The notes under the pieces were generated by a model. That model searched no databases. It had not been told where the DNA came from and worked only from the letters and a program-made list of their open reading frames with translations. Made by a program: the position numbers and the translations under genes. Positions 7,050 through 14,606 of a stretch of 59,439 bases of DNA are shown piece after piece; the stretch's first letter is position 1; every line of letters starts with the position of its first letter. The stretch comes from a virus. The stretch covers positions 1-59,439 of IMG/VR virus record IMGVR_UViG_3300037459_000125; one strand, 5' to 3'.

Positions 7050-7808
7050 TTAGCCAACCGGAGTCTCCTTCTTCTTATCCCACTCCTTCCTCAGAGTCGG
7101 GTAGTCCCCTGGGGTAATAGTGGGGAGGCCCCCTCCCTTACAGGTAATGAACGGATTGGGAGGAACCGAGTGGCAGATGAACTCCTTGGAGGGGATGAGT
7201 TTGGATCCACCACCCGGCTGGGGGACAGGTTGAGAGGAAATTTGAGCTTTGCAGTAGAGGACCGTGTCGATGTAAGCTTCGATCTCATCCTTGAACCGAC
7301 CGGAGATCATCGGGGATGTCTTGATGAGACCTCCCTTGTCGTCGGTGACATCCATCAGATGATAGTTGAAGACGATGTTGTAGGAGGGTTTACCCTCGAT
7401 GGGCGCTGCCGCAGAAGTGAGGTCGGCACAGATGGAGCGGAGTTTGTTGAGGATAACTCCCCAGTCAGGGATGGTGAGTTTGGGTTTGATCCCCTGGACA
7501 TCGTTGACAACCATCGCGGCCATACCGTCGATGGTATCTATGATGATTGTCTCGGCCTCGAACTCCCGATGGAGAACGGGGCGAACAAACTCATCCTCGA
7601 ACTCTTTGAGAGTATCGGGGAGGAATAGCTTGGCATCCAACCCACCCTTTATCAGATCCGAGATGGTCCCAAGGTTGCGGTCGAAGTAGGCCCACTTCTG
7701 CGGCCCGGGCCATGTGCTGGCATTGTGGGTCTTACCGGAGCCTGGATCACCTTTGTAGGCTATGGATTTCTTGGACTCGCCAAGGTTCTCGGCTGTTAGG
7801 ATCTTCAC
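7050..7808 (-). CDS. Sak4-like AAA/RecA-type ATPase
   Basis: This is a predicted recombination ATPase of the kind many phages use for annealing or strand exchange with a single-strand binding protein. Walker A is GDPGSGKTH (about residues 20-28) and Walker B is TIIIDTIDG. GTG 7808 is chosen because GGAGG lies nine bases upstream; ATG 7835 and TTG 7865 have no such site and would overlap the preceding gene. At 252 residues it matches the Sak4 group. A PD-(D/E)XK nuclease lies upstream in the same operon. Confidence 0.78.
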   Translation of the reverse strand: MKILTAENLGESKKSIAYKGDPGSGKTHNASTWPGPQKWAYFDRNLGTISDLIKGGLDAKLFLPDTLKEFEDEFVRPVLHREFEAETIIIDTIDGMAAMVVNDVQGIKPKLTIPDWGVILNKLRSICADLTSAAAPIEGKPSYNIVFNYHLMDVTDDKGGLIKTSPMISGRFKDEIEAYIDTVLYCKAQISSQPVPQPGGGSKLIPSKEFICHSVPPNPFITCKGGGLPTITPGDYPTLRKEWDKKKETPVG

Positions 7809-7848
7809 AGTGGGGGGCCTCCTCAGTGGTTGCATGGACGGTAACTCA

Positions 7849-8091
7849 TTACTCAGAATTGTCAACCGGTCTTGGTTTCAGGATCGCATCCATAAGAGCC
7901 TCTCCGGGGTCTTTGGATTCTACGATCTCTATCGCCTCAACCAACAATGATCGCAGCCGCTCGATCTCGTCGATGAGCCGGAACCCCCAGCCCAGCGCCT
8001 CGCTCATCTCATCTGGACTCAGCGAGCGCACACCCTCTGCTGCAAAATGGGTTAGCCGCGCTCGGGCCTTGCCTACATCCACCTCACCCAT
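7849..8091 (-). CDS. Hypothetical helical protein, 80 aa
   Basis: An acidic all-helical protein with a heptad-like stretch (RLIDEIERLRSLLVEAIEIV), probably a short coiled coil. ATG 8091 follows a purine-rich GGAGAGGGGGCGGGG run. It overlaps the end of the MazG-like gene by eight bases. Not recognised. Confidence 0.55.
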   Translation of the reverse strand: MGEVDVGKARARLTHFAAEGVRSLSPDEMSEALGWGFRLIDEIERLRSLLVEAIEIVESKDPGEALMDAILKPRPVDNSE

Positions 8092-8386
8092 CCCCGCCCC
8101 CCTCTCCAACCAAACCTTCCAGTTCCTTTACCTTTTCTATCATCTCACCCATCTTGACAATCCCAATGAACCCCCAGAGGACCACATCGAACAACTCCTG
8201 TTCTTGTTCTTCGAGGAGAGAACTCAAAGGCCGGTCGAAACTCTGATCCCCGTACTCCCGGTGCCCCTGTCGGAGCCGCTTCAGGAATCGCTTCTCAAAC
8301 GCGGGCCACTCCTTCTTGTAGCGGGGGTCGATACGTTGGCCCGGTCGGCGTTTGTCGTTCCATTGGGTCAAGTCAGGATCTCCCAT
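8084..8386 (-). CDS. MazG-like all-alpha NTP pyrophosphohydrolase candidate
   Basis: About 100 residues. EYGDQSFDRP followed by LLEEQEQELFDVVLWGF gives the E-x-x-E and E-x-x-D pattern of the all-alpha NTP-PPase (MazG/dUTPase) superfamily in phage. Such enzymes hydrolyse non-canonical or excess nucleotides, which would fit the nearby uracil glycosylase. ATG 8386 gives a start within the end of the upstream gene; a longer form to 8437 is open. Confidence 0.5.
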   Translation of the reverse strand: MGDPDLTQWNDKRRPGQRIDPRYKKEWPAFEKRFLKRLRQGHREYGDQSFDRPLSSLLEEQEQELFDVVLWGFIGIVKMGEMIEKVKELEGLVGEGGGDG

Positions 8387-8685
8387 CGACTCAACAGTTC
8401 CAAGACTGTAGCGGCAAGGGTCCCACCCACTCCCCACCCGGCAGCCTCCCAGAGACGATGGGGGGTGATCCAGCCGAAGAAGGTTTCATCGCGGACTGTG
8501 AAAACTGTACTCAATTTACCATCCACAAGTACCTTCGTGTCCTGAACCTTAGTGATCTTCCTCCGATGCTGTGTCTTCTCCCAGAAGAACCCCAGTAGGA
8601 AGAAAGAGGGGATGGCCAGCCAATGACACCAACTGATCCCTAGGACAATCACGGTGGCCGCAATTAGATGTAGTACTCCGCCCAT
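8368..8685 (-). CDS. Hypothetical membrane protein, 105 aa
   Basis: Two hydrophobic segments at the N-terminus (about 5-34) and one near the C-terminus (about 80-97, AAGWGVGGTLAATVLELL) flank a basic loop. It is a predicted small integral membrane protein of unknown role. Its ATG and the stop of the upstream gene share a base. Confidence 0.55.
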   Translation of the reverse strand: MGGVLHLIAATVIVLGISWCHWLAIPSFFLLGFFWEKTQHRRKITKVQDTKVLVDGKLSTVFTVRDETFFGWITPHRLWEAAGWGVGGTLAATVLELLSRWEILT

Positions 8686-8894
8686 TAGAACGCCTCTCCT
8701 ATTGACTCACACCGATTCAAACATGCCTCCCATCCCTCGCCACATTGGTTCAACAAATCCGCTGCTTCACCCGCTATCCTATCAAACTCATTAATATCAA
8801 GCTGGTGTTGGTAGTAGTTCCCGAAGTCAAACCCGGCTCCGAAGATCCCGGCTCCGAGGATGGCTGAGAATAGGATTAGTAGGTAGGTTCTCAT
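8685..8894 (-). CDS. Small protein with N-terminal membrane or signal segment, 69 aa
   Basis: The start MRTYLLILFSAILGAGIFGAG resembles a signal peptide or membrane anchor. The rest is acidic and contains three Cys (CGEGWEACLNRC), consistent with a periplasmic location. Its ATG overlaps the stop of the preceding gene (ATGA). Not recognised. Confidence 0.55.
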   Translation of the reverse strand: MRTYLLILFSAILGAGIFGAGFDFGNYYQHQLDINEFDRIAGEAADLLNQCGEGWEACLNRCESIGEAF

Positions 8895-9430
8895 GGCTTA
8901 GGCTCTAGGGTGTCGCTAGCGCGCTTCATATCGGCCAGCACCAACAACTGTTTTCCACCCCTGCCACCCAGTAGTTCTATATTCTCCGGCACATCAACTC
9001 CGTGTCGTTCCTCCCATTCAGGACGAGCCTCGTCTAGGCCGTTGTCCAAGTAAACGTCGAACACCTTTGCGAACGGCTCCAGCGCCTCGCGGAGACGGGT
9101 GATCTCGTTCTCCAACTCGCCCGATTTATGAAACCGTTTAGCGTCCACCCTACGCAATCTCGCAATCTCTTCGTTTTTATCGCCAGCTTCTTTCATCAGC
9201 CGCTCAACATCAACTTCCAGCCCTCGGTATGAAACACGACAACGATCTATGGAGCCGTCCCGCCGCTCCACCTCCTGCCGCAGATCCCGGTTCTCGTCGA
9301 GAATCTGGATGGCGTCGCAGGGCCAAGATCCACGACATGTACGGCAATCCGCTTTTTCGGGCCAGTGTTCAACCATCACTGTAGATGTGTGCCGCGCCCG
9401 GATCGCGTCGGTGTCGAGGGGGTTAGTCAT
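8891..9430 (-). CDS. Coiled-coil protein with Cys motif, 179 aa
   Basis: CRTCRGSWPC near the N-terminus looks like a metal site. A long heptad region follows (about 45-125). ATG 9430 is chosen because it overlaps the previous stop (ATGACTAA), the pattern used throughout this operon. Proteins of this layout (CxxC...C, then 'ENRDLR' coiled coil) are common in phage early regions and have no known function. Confidence 0.6.
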   Translation of the reverse strand: MTNPLDTDAIRARHTSTVMVEHWPEKADCRTCRGSWPCDAIQILDENRDLRQEVERRDGSIDRCRVSYRGLEVDVERLMKEAGDKNEEIARLRRVDAKRFHKSGELENEITRLREALEPFAKVFDVYLDNGLDEARPEWEERHGVDVPENIELLGGRGGKQLLVLADMKRASDTLEPKP

Positions 9431-9836
9431 CGGTGGGCTCAGGGGTGGGGGCTCGGACGGCGGCGGCGATACGGACCTTGTGGTAAAGCCCGTAGGCGGG
9501 CTTGCTACCGGGTTCATTCCATTTTCTGCACGCAACCCCTGCGCCTACTAGGCAATCAGAATTAGCGCAGCCTACAAGTAGTGGGTCAGCGCCCGCACAC
9601 CGCTCGGTCTCGGCCTGGACACGATCAGCAACAGCCTTCACTCGACCATCACTGTGCATGTCCCGCTTGCCCAGGAGCGTCTCGTGCCACAACACGGCCT
9701 CGGCCTCGACGGCGGCGCGGACCCGTTTCAATATCTGCCGACGTGACGGGATGGGGATAAGTTTCGAGACAGTTTTCTGCTTGATAAGCGACAAAATCTC
9801 ATCAGCGGCTTTCTCTTCCGGTGTCGGCTCACTCAT
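9423..9836 (-). CDS. Hypothetical protein, 137 aa
   Basis: A helical, charged N-terminal half and a C-terminal part with three Cys (CANSDCLVGAGVAC). ATG 9836 overlaps the preceding stop. Not recognised. Confidence 0.55.
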   Translation of the reverse strand: MSEPTPEEKAADEILSLIKQKTVSKLIPIPSRRQILKRVRAAVEAEAVLWHETLLGKRDMHSDGRVKAVADRVQAETERCAGADPLLVGCANSDCLVGAGVACRKWNEPGSKPAYGLYHKVRIAAAVRAPTPEPTDD

Positions 9837-10197
9837 CCGGCAACTCACAGGCCGTGCCAAACAACCGCAAGAACACTCCGAAATCCCCGAAACCAACCCG
9901 AAGGTCGCCAGTGAAATCCGCAGCCCTACAGATATCCAACGGCACGTTGGGGATGTTGGCCTGAATCACCCTCGGGTGCCCCGGTTCGGTGATCTCCAAC
10001 CGACTCTCATCCTCGAAGACAGCCCAGATCCGTACGGTATGAGACTGGTCGTCGGAGACACAGACCTCCACCACCGGCTCGGTAATCAGGTGTATGGTCT
10101 CGTAGGGCTCGTCATCCAACTCGGCCTCGTAGTGGGTCACGGGCCCCGTCGGTGGATCCCAGATATAGAGGGCACATAGTAGGGCGGTTCTCAGCAT
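9829..10197 (-). CDS. Protein with dockerin/EF-hand-like calcium motif, 122 aa
   Basis: ATG 10197 has GGAGG eight bases upstream. The C-terminus contains DFTGDLRVGFGDFGVFLRLFG, which matches the D-x-(D/N)-G-D-x-x-V-x-x-x-D pattern of a dockerin type I half-repeat and resembles repeats common in Planctomycetes secreted proteins. A weakly hydrophobic N-terminus (MLRTALLCALYI) could be a short export or membrane segment. The middle is beta-rich. Only one motif copy is present, whereas dockerins usually have two. Confidence 0.55.
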   Translation of the reverse strand: MLRTALLCALYIWDPPTGPVTHYEAELDDEPYETIHLITEPVVEVCVSDDQSHTVRIWAVFEDESRLEITEPGHPRVIQANIPNVPLDICRAADFTGDLRVGFGDFGVFLRLFGTACELPDE

Positions 10198-10427
10198 CTT
10201 CGGTTCCTCCATTCTAGCTCGGCACACCGGCAACAGGTTCGGAAGCGGGGCTTCGGGACCCGCTTCGTGGTCCAGGTTTTTGCGGCGCTGGGCTGGTAGA
10301 GTTCGTACCAGACAATATACTCGAAGCATCCCGGAACCTTACACCTCTGGTCTAGGCGACGGTGTTTCCAAACGACCGGAGGGGGGTCTGTGGTGTCTGT
10401 TCCGCCGACGAGTTTGAGGGGGGTCAT
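10191..10427 (-). CDS. Small cysteine-rich protein, 78 aa
   Basis: Cysteines at CKVPGC and CCRC fit a small zinc-binding fold with a very basic tail. ATGA overlap with the upstream gene. Not recognised. Confidence 0.55.
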   Translation of the reverse strand: MTPLKLVGGTDTTDPPPVVWKHRRLDQRCKVPGCFEYIVWYELYQPSAAKTWTTKRVPKPRFRTCCRCAELEWRNRRC

Positions 10428-10657
10428 GTACCGTTGTCCGTGTCAAACTCTCCCACCTTCACAAACCCATCCCTTCCGTTCACCAACCCAGAGTTCGGTG
10501 GGGCCTTGTACCGGTCAATATAGTCATCTCCGTTGGTGAACTGGAGAACCGGCTCTCCGTCAATCAGAACTTTCACTCCGTACGCTACTTCTAGAAGTTC
10601 AATCCGATATGTTTTGAGGCCCCTATCAGTGACGTATCGAATACCTGTGTTGCTCAT
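10424..10657 (-). CDS. Hypothetical beta-rich protein, 77 aa
   Basis: Alternating beta-strand pattern without motif. It is coupled to both neighbours by ATGA overlaps, so it is clearly part of the operon. Not recognised. Confidence 0.55.
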   Translation of the reverse strand: MSNTGIRYVTDRGLKTYRIELLEVAYGVKVLIDGEPVLQFTNGDDYIDRYKAPPNSGLVNGRDGFVKVGEFDTDNGT

Positions 10658-11058
10658 CCCAAAGCTCCCTCCCTCGCCCTAGCGTATCGTTTGGTGTTGA
10701 GGATTCGCTCGATTTGGTCGGCCTTTCGTGCCGGAGATTCCTCGTCTACGCCTAGACAAATTCGATTAGTCTCCCTTGCACTGAATCCGTAGAACTCTTG
10801 GAAATTACCCGCATAAACACTTAGTTGTCCGAACAGACCTTTCGGCCAAGTTTCGTAGTTCTGGATTGCTGCCCACCCGGCTACACAACAAGATGTACCA
10901 CATTTGAGAGCCTTTGTTGTAGTGGTTGGGTCATCGTGTTCGTGGATACCCCTAAATGTTCGTTTGGGATTGTAGGTCCACATCGCCAGATTCCTCTTCG
11001 GCAATCTCCGCATCAACCTCACCAACCGCATCGCATTCTTCCATTGTTTGGGCTTCAT
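10654..11058 (-). CDS. Hypothetical protein with CGTSCCVAGWA motif, 134 aa
   Basis: Basic N-terminus, then CGTSCCVAGWA, a Cys-Gly motif I recall from a widespread but uncharacterised phage and bacterial family. A helical C-terminus with RxADQIERIL follows. ATG 11058 overlaps the nuclease stop (ATGA). Confidence 0.6.
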   Translation of the reverse strand: MKPKQWKNAMRLVRLMRRLPKRNLAMWTYNPKRTFRGIHEHDDPTTTTKALKCGTSCCVAGWAAIQNYETWPKGLFGQLSVYAGNFQEFYGFSARETNRICLGVDEESPARKADQIERILNTKRYARAREGALG

Positions 11059-12074
11059 CCTGTCCACTCCTTCATCTGATCCGTCTGCTCCTGAGTCCGC
11101 GGACGGAAAGTCTTAAGGTTCGCCTCTACTCGGTCTTTGTTCCGACAGAGGACTTGGAATTCGCATCCTCCATAGTTCTCGCAGGCTCCCGTTTTAGTAC
11201 CGTGGTCGGGGAACCAGCGGTTAATGGCTTCTTCCTCAGGGTATCCAGCATCGAGGTCATTAGAGAAACCTTCTGTTCGATGGTCAATTTGTTGTAGTAT
11301 GTCAAGCGCTGAAAGTCGAAAGGTGTTAAAATCGTGATGATCGCGTCGAGTGCTTTCTCGAATTGCGATCTTCGTCTTCCCCTTCTTAATGACAACATTA
11401 CACAGCACCCCATCTATTTGTTCTCCCGGAAACAGGGAGGCCAGAACGAAACACTCCCCAGTAAACTGGGAGTCAGTGTGGATGGCATTCAACCTCTTCT
11501 GCGCCCAGAACCCGGGGGCCGAGGTCTTGTGCTCCATCACCTTTGGGTATCCGTGGTGGTGGATCAGGAGATCTGCCCGACAGGTGAAAACGTAACCGCT
11601 GTTTGCGAGGTCCACCTTGAACTCCCTCTCGATTAGGGGCTCACCGGCCCCATCGTGCATAACACGGATGGTTGGATAGTCGGGGGCGGCTCCGTTGAGG
11701 CTGAACTGATCGTAGTAGGCGATAATCATTGAGGTTAGGAGGATCTTGTCCTCGTCGGCTTTCTCCTCGGAGGCGTAGCGGGAGACCGAGGAGGCATGGT
11801 GGATCTCTAGCTTTGCTACGGCCCGGTCCAAGTTCCACTCTCCGGTGTCTTCACCGTCCTGACAGCCGGAGAGATACAGCTCTGCGATGGCCTCGTGGAA
11901 GGTAGAGCCCTTAATCAAGTGTTCAGAGATGAACTGGGCTCGGATACCCTTGCTCCCCTCGAAAGGGCGGTAGTAGGAGTTGAACCACCGACGGGGACAG
12001 GTGGCGAAGGAGGAGAGGTAGGAGTTACCGACGAGGGAGCCACCCTTGGGATCATTTTCGGGGATGAATTTCAT
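11055..12074 (-). CDS. PD-(D/E)XK superfamily exonuclease with Fe-S type cysteines (RecB/Cas4-like)
   Basis: This is a predicted nuclease for recombination or DNA degradation. CRADLLI and VMEHKTSAPGF give the catalytic Asp and the E-x-K of the PD-(D/E)XK core (about residues 170-195), followed by the Q-x-x-Y-like helix region (DSQFTGECF). CPRRW near the N-terminus and CENYGGCEFQVLC at the C-terminus supply four Cys for an iron-sulfur cluster, as in Cas4 and AddB. Length is 339 residues. It lies upstream of the Sak4-like ATPase in the same operon. Confidence 0.82.
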   Translation of the reverse strand: MKFIPENDPKGGSLVGNSYLSSFATCPRRWFNSYYRPFEGSKGIRAQFISEHLIKGSTFHEAIAELYLSGCQDGEDTGEWNLDRAVAKLEIHHASSVSRYASEEKADEDKILLTSMIIAYYDQFSLNGAAPDYPTIRVMHDGAGEPLIEREFKVDLANSGYVFTCRADLLIHHHGYPKVMEHKTSAPGFWAQKRLNAIHTDSQFTGECFVLASLFPGEQIDGVLCNVVIKKGKTKIAIRESTRRDHHDFNTFRLSALDILQQIDHRTEGFSNDLDAGYPEEEAINRWFPDHGTKTGACENYGGCEFQVLCRNKDRVEANLKTFRPRTQEQTDQMKEWTG

Positions 12075-12403
12075 TTCAATGCCGCCTCGAACTCTTTTTT
12101 AGGCCAGAACCACTTATCCTCAACAATATGACCGATAGCATCCACCCCACCATTGGTAGCTGATACCCGAATTGTTTTACCTTTCAGATCTTCCCACTTC
12201 CCAACCCCAACCACCTCAAGCACTCGCCAGATAAACAGGCCACAGAGGTTAGGCCCCTCACCTTGAGATTTGGGAGCATAGAGATTGTACCCACCAAATC
12301 CCTGCCCGGACCCACCATAATTAAGATGAACCCAAGCAGACAACAGCCCATGATCCTCGTTATTGATTGTTGCACTTATGATTACAGCGTTCTTCTCACC
12401 CAT
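12071..12403 (-). CDS. Conserved phage protein of unknown function, 110 aa
   Basis: The stretches DHGLLSAWVHLNYGGSGQGFGG and WRVLEVVGVGKWEDLKGK recall a family common in phage early regions (from memory; function unknown). ATG 12403 follows GGAGG and starts two bases after the previous stop. It overlaps the nuclease start by four bases. Confidence 0.65.
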   Translation of the reverse strand: MGEKNAVIISATINNEDHGLLSAWVHLNYGGSGQGFGGYNLYAPKSQGEGPNLCGLFIWRVLEVVGVGKWEDLKGKTIRVSATNGGVDAIGHIVEDKWFWPKKEFEAALK

Positions 12404-12404
12404 C

Positions 12405-12734
12405 TCAAACCTCCGTCGCCTCACCCTTAAAGACTTTCTCACAAACCAGATCCACCAAGACATCAAGCTCCGGCTTGTCGAGGAAGTGTTCGATCTCCTC
12501 CGCGGTGGAGAATAGCCTGACCGAAGCCCGACCGGGGAAGTAAAGAATCAAGGTATGGATCTCGATCTCCGTGATCTCTGATTTGAACTTCCCTCGGTTC
12601 CCGTCGGCATCGGCTCCCCAGTTTTCATCATCGTAGGTTTGGACTTGGGCCTCTACCAAGATGGCCGAGTCCGCTGGGGGGAACAGTTCGAGTGTGTGTT
12701 CGACCTGGACGTTGTAGGTACGGTGGGAGTTCAT
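12405..12734 (-). CDS. Hypothetical acidic protein, 109 aa
   Basis: ATG 12734 overlaps the stop of the 40-residue membrane ORF (ATGA). Mixed alpha/beta with a C-terminal acidic helix region. Not recognised. Confidence 0.55.
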   Translation of the reverse strand: MNSHRTYNVQVEHTLELFPPADSAILVEAQVQTYDDENWGADADGNRGKFKSEITEIEIHTLILYFPGRASVRLFSTAEEIEHFLDKPELDVLVDLVCEKVFKGEATEV

Positions 12735-12853
12735 CGAGTAACTCCTACCCATATACTACCTAGAATTAAAGAAAGTTGAATTATCATTATCCAACCAGTA
12801 CCGTCTAAACTCTTGAGAAGTTGAATAATCTCCGCAGCCTGTTCAGGTGTCAT
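12731..12853 (-). CDS. Small membrane protein, 40 aa
   Basis: A short ORF that exactly fills the gap between two genes and overlaps both by four bases (ATGA at each end). It has a polar N-terminus (MTPEQAAEIIQLLKS) and then one hydrophobic span (WIMIIQLSLILGSIWVGV). The double coupling makes it a likely real gene. Confidence 0.55.
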   Translation of the reverse strand: MTPEQAAEIIQLLKSLDGTGWIMIIQLSLILGSIWVGVTR

Positions 12854-13083
12854 TCATCCCCCTTCTTTTCAAACGCAGTTTTGGTGTTTCCTTCTTTCAC
12901 CAAAAAGTATTCCGCTATCTTCAATCCCCCAGAAAGGGTTTCTACGCCAGTTTCTACCGTGAAGTCATCCTCATAAACAAAGCAGGTACCTGAAAGATCT
13001 GGGTTGACTTTTCTTCTCAGGTGGTGGACAAGATAAATACTCCTGGGGAATACAGATTCTTCAGCTTTCTTCTTTCTTCCCAC
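12850..13083 (-). CDS. Hypothetical basic protein, 77 aa
   Basis: GTG 13083 is preceded by GGAGG seven bases upstream and lies inside the end of the previous gene. Basic N-terminus (VGRKKKAEE) followed by beta strands. Not recognised. Confidence 0.5.
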   Translation of the reverse strand: MGRKKKAEESVFPRSIYLVHHLRRKVNPDLSGTCFVYEDDFTVETGVETLSGGLKIAEYFLVKEGNTKTAFEKKGDE

Positions 13084-13399
13084 TTTTCTTCCTCCCAGCC
13101 TTCTCAAACATCCCCTGCCACTCAGGGTCCGTCCATCGAAGTTCAGATAGAGTACCTAATTCTGAGATATGTGTCAATAAAATTCCGAGCGAGTCCACTT
13201 TTGATATTGTGACCGGGGTCCCCACGGGGAGCCTGAGCCCGGGCCGGAACCACTCCCGTCGGAGAAGGAGCCGTTGTCCGAGCTTGAGTGTTCTCCAGGA
13301 CTGTTTGGTTCGGGCTACCTTCTTGGCCGGTTGGGGGATGGTCCGGGTGAGCCGGTCGGCGATCTGATTCAAGAGCTGTTTGCTGACGGGGACAGACAC
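13061..13399 (-). CDS. Hypothetical basic protein, 112 aa
   Basis: Very basic protein with a beta-rich core and Lys-rich C-terminus, so nucleic-acid binding is plausible. Start GTG 13399 follows GAGGAGAG. It is the first gene downstream of the inverted-repeat element at 13419-13595. Confidence 0.55.
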   Translation of the reverse strand: MSVPVSKQLLNQIADRLTRTIPQPAKKVARTKQSWRTLKLGQRLLLRREWFRPGLRLPVGTPVTISKVDSLGILLTHISELGTLSELRWTDPEWQGMFEKAGRKKSGKKEES

Positions 13400-13418
13400 G
13401 GGGCTCTCTCCTCGGGGT

Positions 13419-13595
13419 GATTAGTTCTACCTGCTGGCCGGATTCCAACCGACTAGCTGTTTACGGGTGGCTTCCCGTTGGTTTTACAGCGGTTCTTACA
13501 CCACCTGCCAATGGTTTCGGGATCAAAGGACGTGCGAAGCGCCTCCCCCTAGCCACAAGCTGTGTCGCACCACATCGCAACAGGTAGAACTAATC
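13419..13595. repeat. 15-bp perfect inverted repeat enclosing a 147-nt intergenic element
   Basis: GATTAGTTCTACCTG at 13419-13433 is the exact reverse complement of 13581-13595. The element sits between two genes; one arm includes the stop of the 13590-13832 gene. Read on the minus strand, further nested arms occur: GCTGT with ACAGC enclosing ACGGG with CCCGT. It could be a structured RNA closed by a long stem, an mRNA-processing element or a remnant of an inserted element. The minus strand also contains a TAG-interrupted reading frame; see findings. Confidence 0.7.
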
Positions 13596-13832
13596 CTCCC
13601 TCTTCCAAGGTAGATTCAATTCCCGCAGATACTCATGCTCGGCCATAGTACCTGTGTTTGGCCTACTGTCACCTATATCATCCTTATACCTACCTACCCT
13701 CCCCTTCATCCCATTATTCGTAATGATAGGAGCCGTGATCTTCCAATTCTTCTCGTCAGCCTTCAACAGCCGTCGGTACATACTCCGAGCCCTGATCCGA
13801 GCGAACTTCCTTTTACTTGCTTTGTTGGGCAT
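13590..13832 (-). CDS. Hypothetical basic protein, 80 aa
   Basis: Arg/Lys-rich N-terminus (KASKRKFARIRARSMYRR) suggesting nucleic-acid binding. The last codons lie within the arm of the inverted repeat. Not recognised. Confidence 0.55.
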   Translation of the reverse strand: MPNKASKRKFARIRARSMYRRLLKADEKNWKITAPIITNNGMKGRVGRYKDDIGDSRPNTGTMAEHEYLRELNLPWKRED

Positions 13833-13859
13833 TATTCTCTATCTCCATCGGGGGTAGAA

Positions 13860-14213
13860 TCAATCTCCATCCCACACACCATCCGGTCGCATCTCTGCAA
13901 GCACGATCAGTTGTAGAATTGCTCGCTTTGCGTTCCCTTCAGTTGGTTTCCAATAATCATCATCAACATCATCCCCAAGAGAATCAGCGAGAGATTGGAG
14001 TGCAGTAATACTTTCGGATGCTTTCATCCCATAGATGGTACGGATACCTTCCTCCCCAAGGGGTGTGAAGTGCCGACCGTAATTATATGTGATGTTTAGG
14101 TGGCAATTTGTTGTGCCCCCAAGTATATAGGTTCCTCCAGTCATTTGATGGGGGGAGTTCAACTGGAGCATTTCGCCACTCACTGGATCATTGAGGTAGA
14201 TATCGTAGCTCAT
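13860..14213 (-). CDS. Conserved phage protein (MSYDIYLNDP family), 117 aa
   Basis: MSYDIYLNDPVSGEML, HMT/GGTY, NITYNYGRHF, GIRTIYGM and DDYWKPTEGNAKRAI are hallmarks, from memory, of a widely distributed phage and bacterial family without assigned function. ATG 14213 follows AAGGA; the longer reading is not needed. Unusually well conserved for this operon. Confidence 0.75.
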   Translation of the reverse strand: MSYDIYLNDPVSGEMLQLNSPHQMTGGTYILGGTTNCHLNITYNYGRHFTPLGEEGIRTIYGMKASESITALQSLADSLGDDVDDDYWKPTEGNAKRAILQLIVLAEMRPDGVWDGD

Positions 14214-14227
14214 TAGTTTTCCTTCCA

Positions 14228-14377
14228 TCAAACCCAAGGACACTCGGCCAGAGGCACCGCAATAGCCAAGAATAGCAGGAGGTAACGCGACGAAATGCTC
14301 GCCCCCGGTCGGGGGGAGGAAAAACCGCGACGGTGCCCTACTACTGCAACCCTAGGGGCTGCTGTCCAAGTCAACAT
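14228..14377 (-). CDS. Short ORF with C-terminal hydrophobic segment, 49 aa
   Basis: The ATG overlaps the previous short ORF's stop. An Arg-rich half precedes a hydrophobic stretch (YLLLFLAIAVPLAECPWV). It is one of three tiny overlapping ORFs filling 14228-14606. Probable at best. Confidence 0.35.
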   Translation of the reverse strand: MLTWTAAPRVAVVGHRRGFSSPRPGASISSRYLLLFLAIAVPLAECPWV

Positions 14378-14463
14378 CTTCCTATCAAACTCCCTGCCAG
14401 GACCACGAGGATAAACCAGAGTCCGATCTTGGCCACGTAGTCGGTCTGCCCGGGGCCTACCAA
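14371..14463 (-). CDS. Tiny membrane ORF, 30 aa
   Basis: TTG start with GAGG seven bases upstream, overlapping the stop of the previous ORF. One hydrophobic span (IGLWFILVVLAGSLIG). Very short, so supported mainly by its coupling and membrane character. Confidence 0.35.
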   Translation of the reverse strand: MVGPGQTDYVAKIGLWFILVVLAGSLIGRC

Positions 14464-14606
14464 TGAATCACCTCTTCGGGCTCACGGGTCTTGAGTGGGG
14501 GACGGACTACCATTCTCCGCCTCTGGACGTAGACTCCCCGATGGTATCCGATCCAGCCGTTGAGCACGAAAAGGACAAAGAGGATTAGCCAGTGACCTTC
14601 GATCAC
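14457..14606 (-). CDS. Small membrane protein, 49 aa
   Basis: GTG 14606 overlaps the stop of the 14603-15073 gene (GTGA). A hydrophobic N-terminal span (WLILFVLFVLNGWIGY) is followed by a basic tail (VQRRRMVVRPP), the usual topology of a single-span protein with cytoplasmic tail. Not recognised. Confidence 0.5.
   Translation of the reverse strand: MIEGHWLILFVLFVLNGWIGYHRGVYVQRRRMVVRPPLKTREPEEVIHW

Noticed and set aside
7712-8545. 277-codon plus-strand ORF
   Set aside because: Antisense to the ATPase and MazG-like genes, Ser-rich and without ribosome site.
13542-13550. Amber codon read as sense (stop-codon reassignment)
   Set aside because: TAG ends many clear genes in the genome and no suppressor tRNA was seen, so recoding of TAG is unlikely; the broken frame is reported only as part of the inverted-repeat element.
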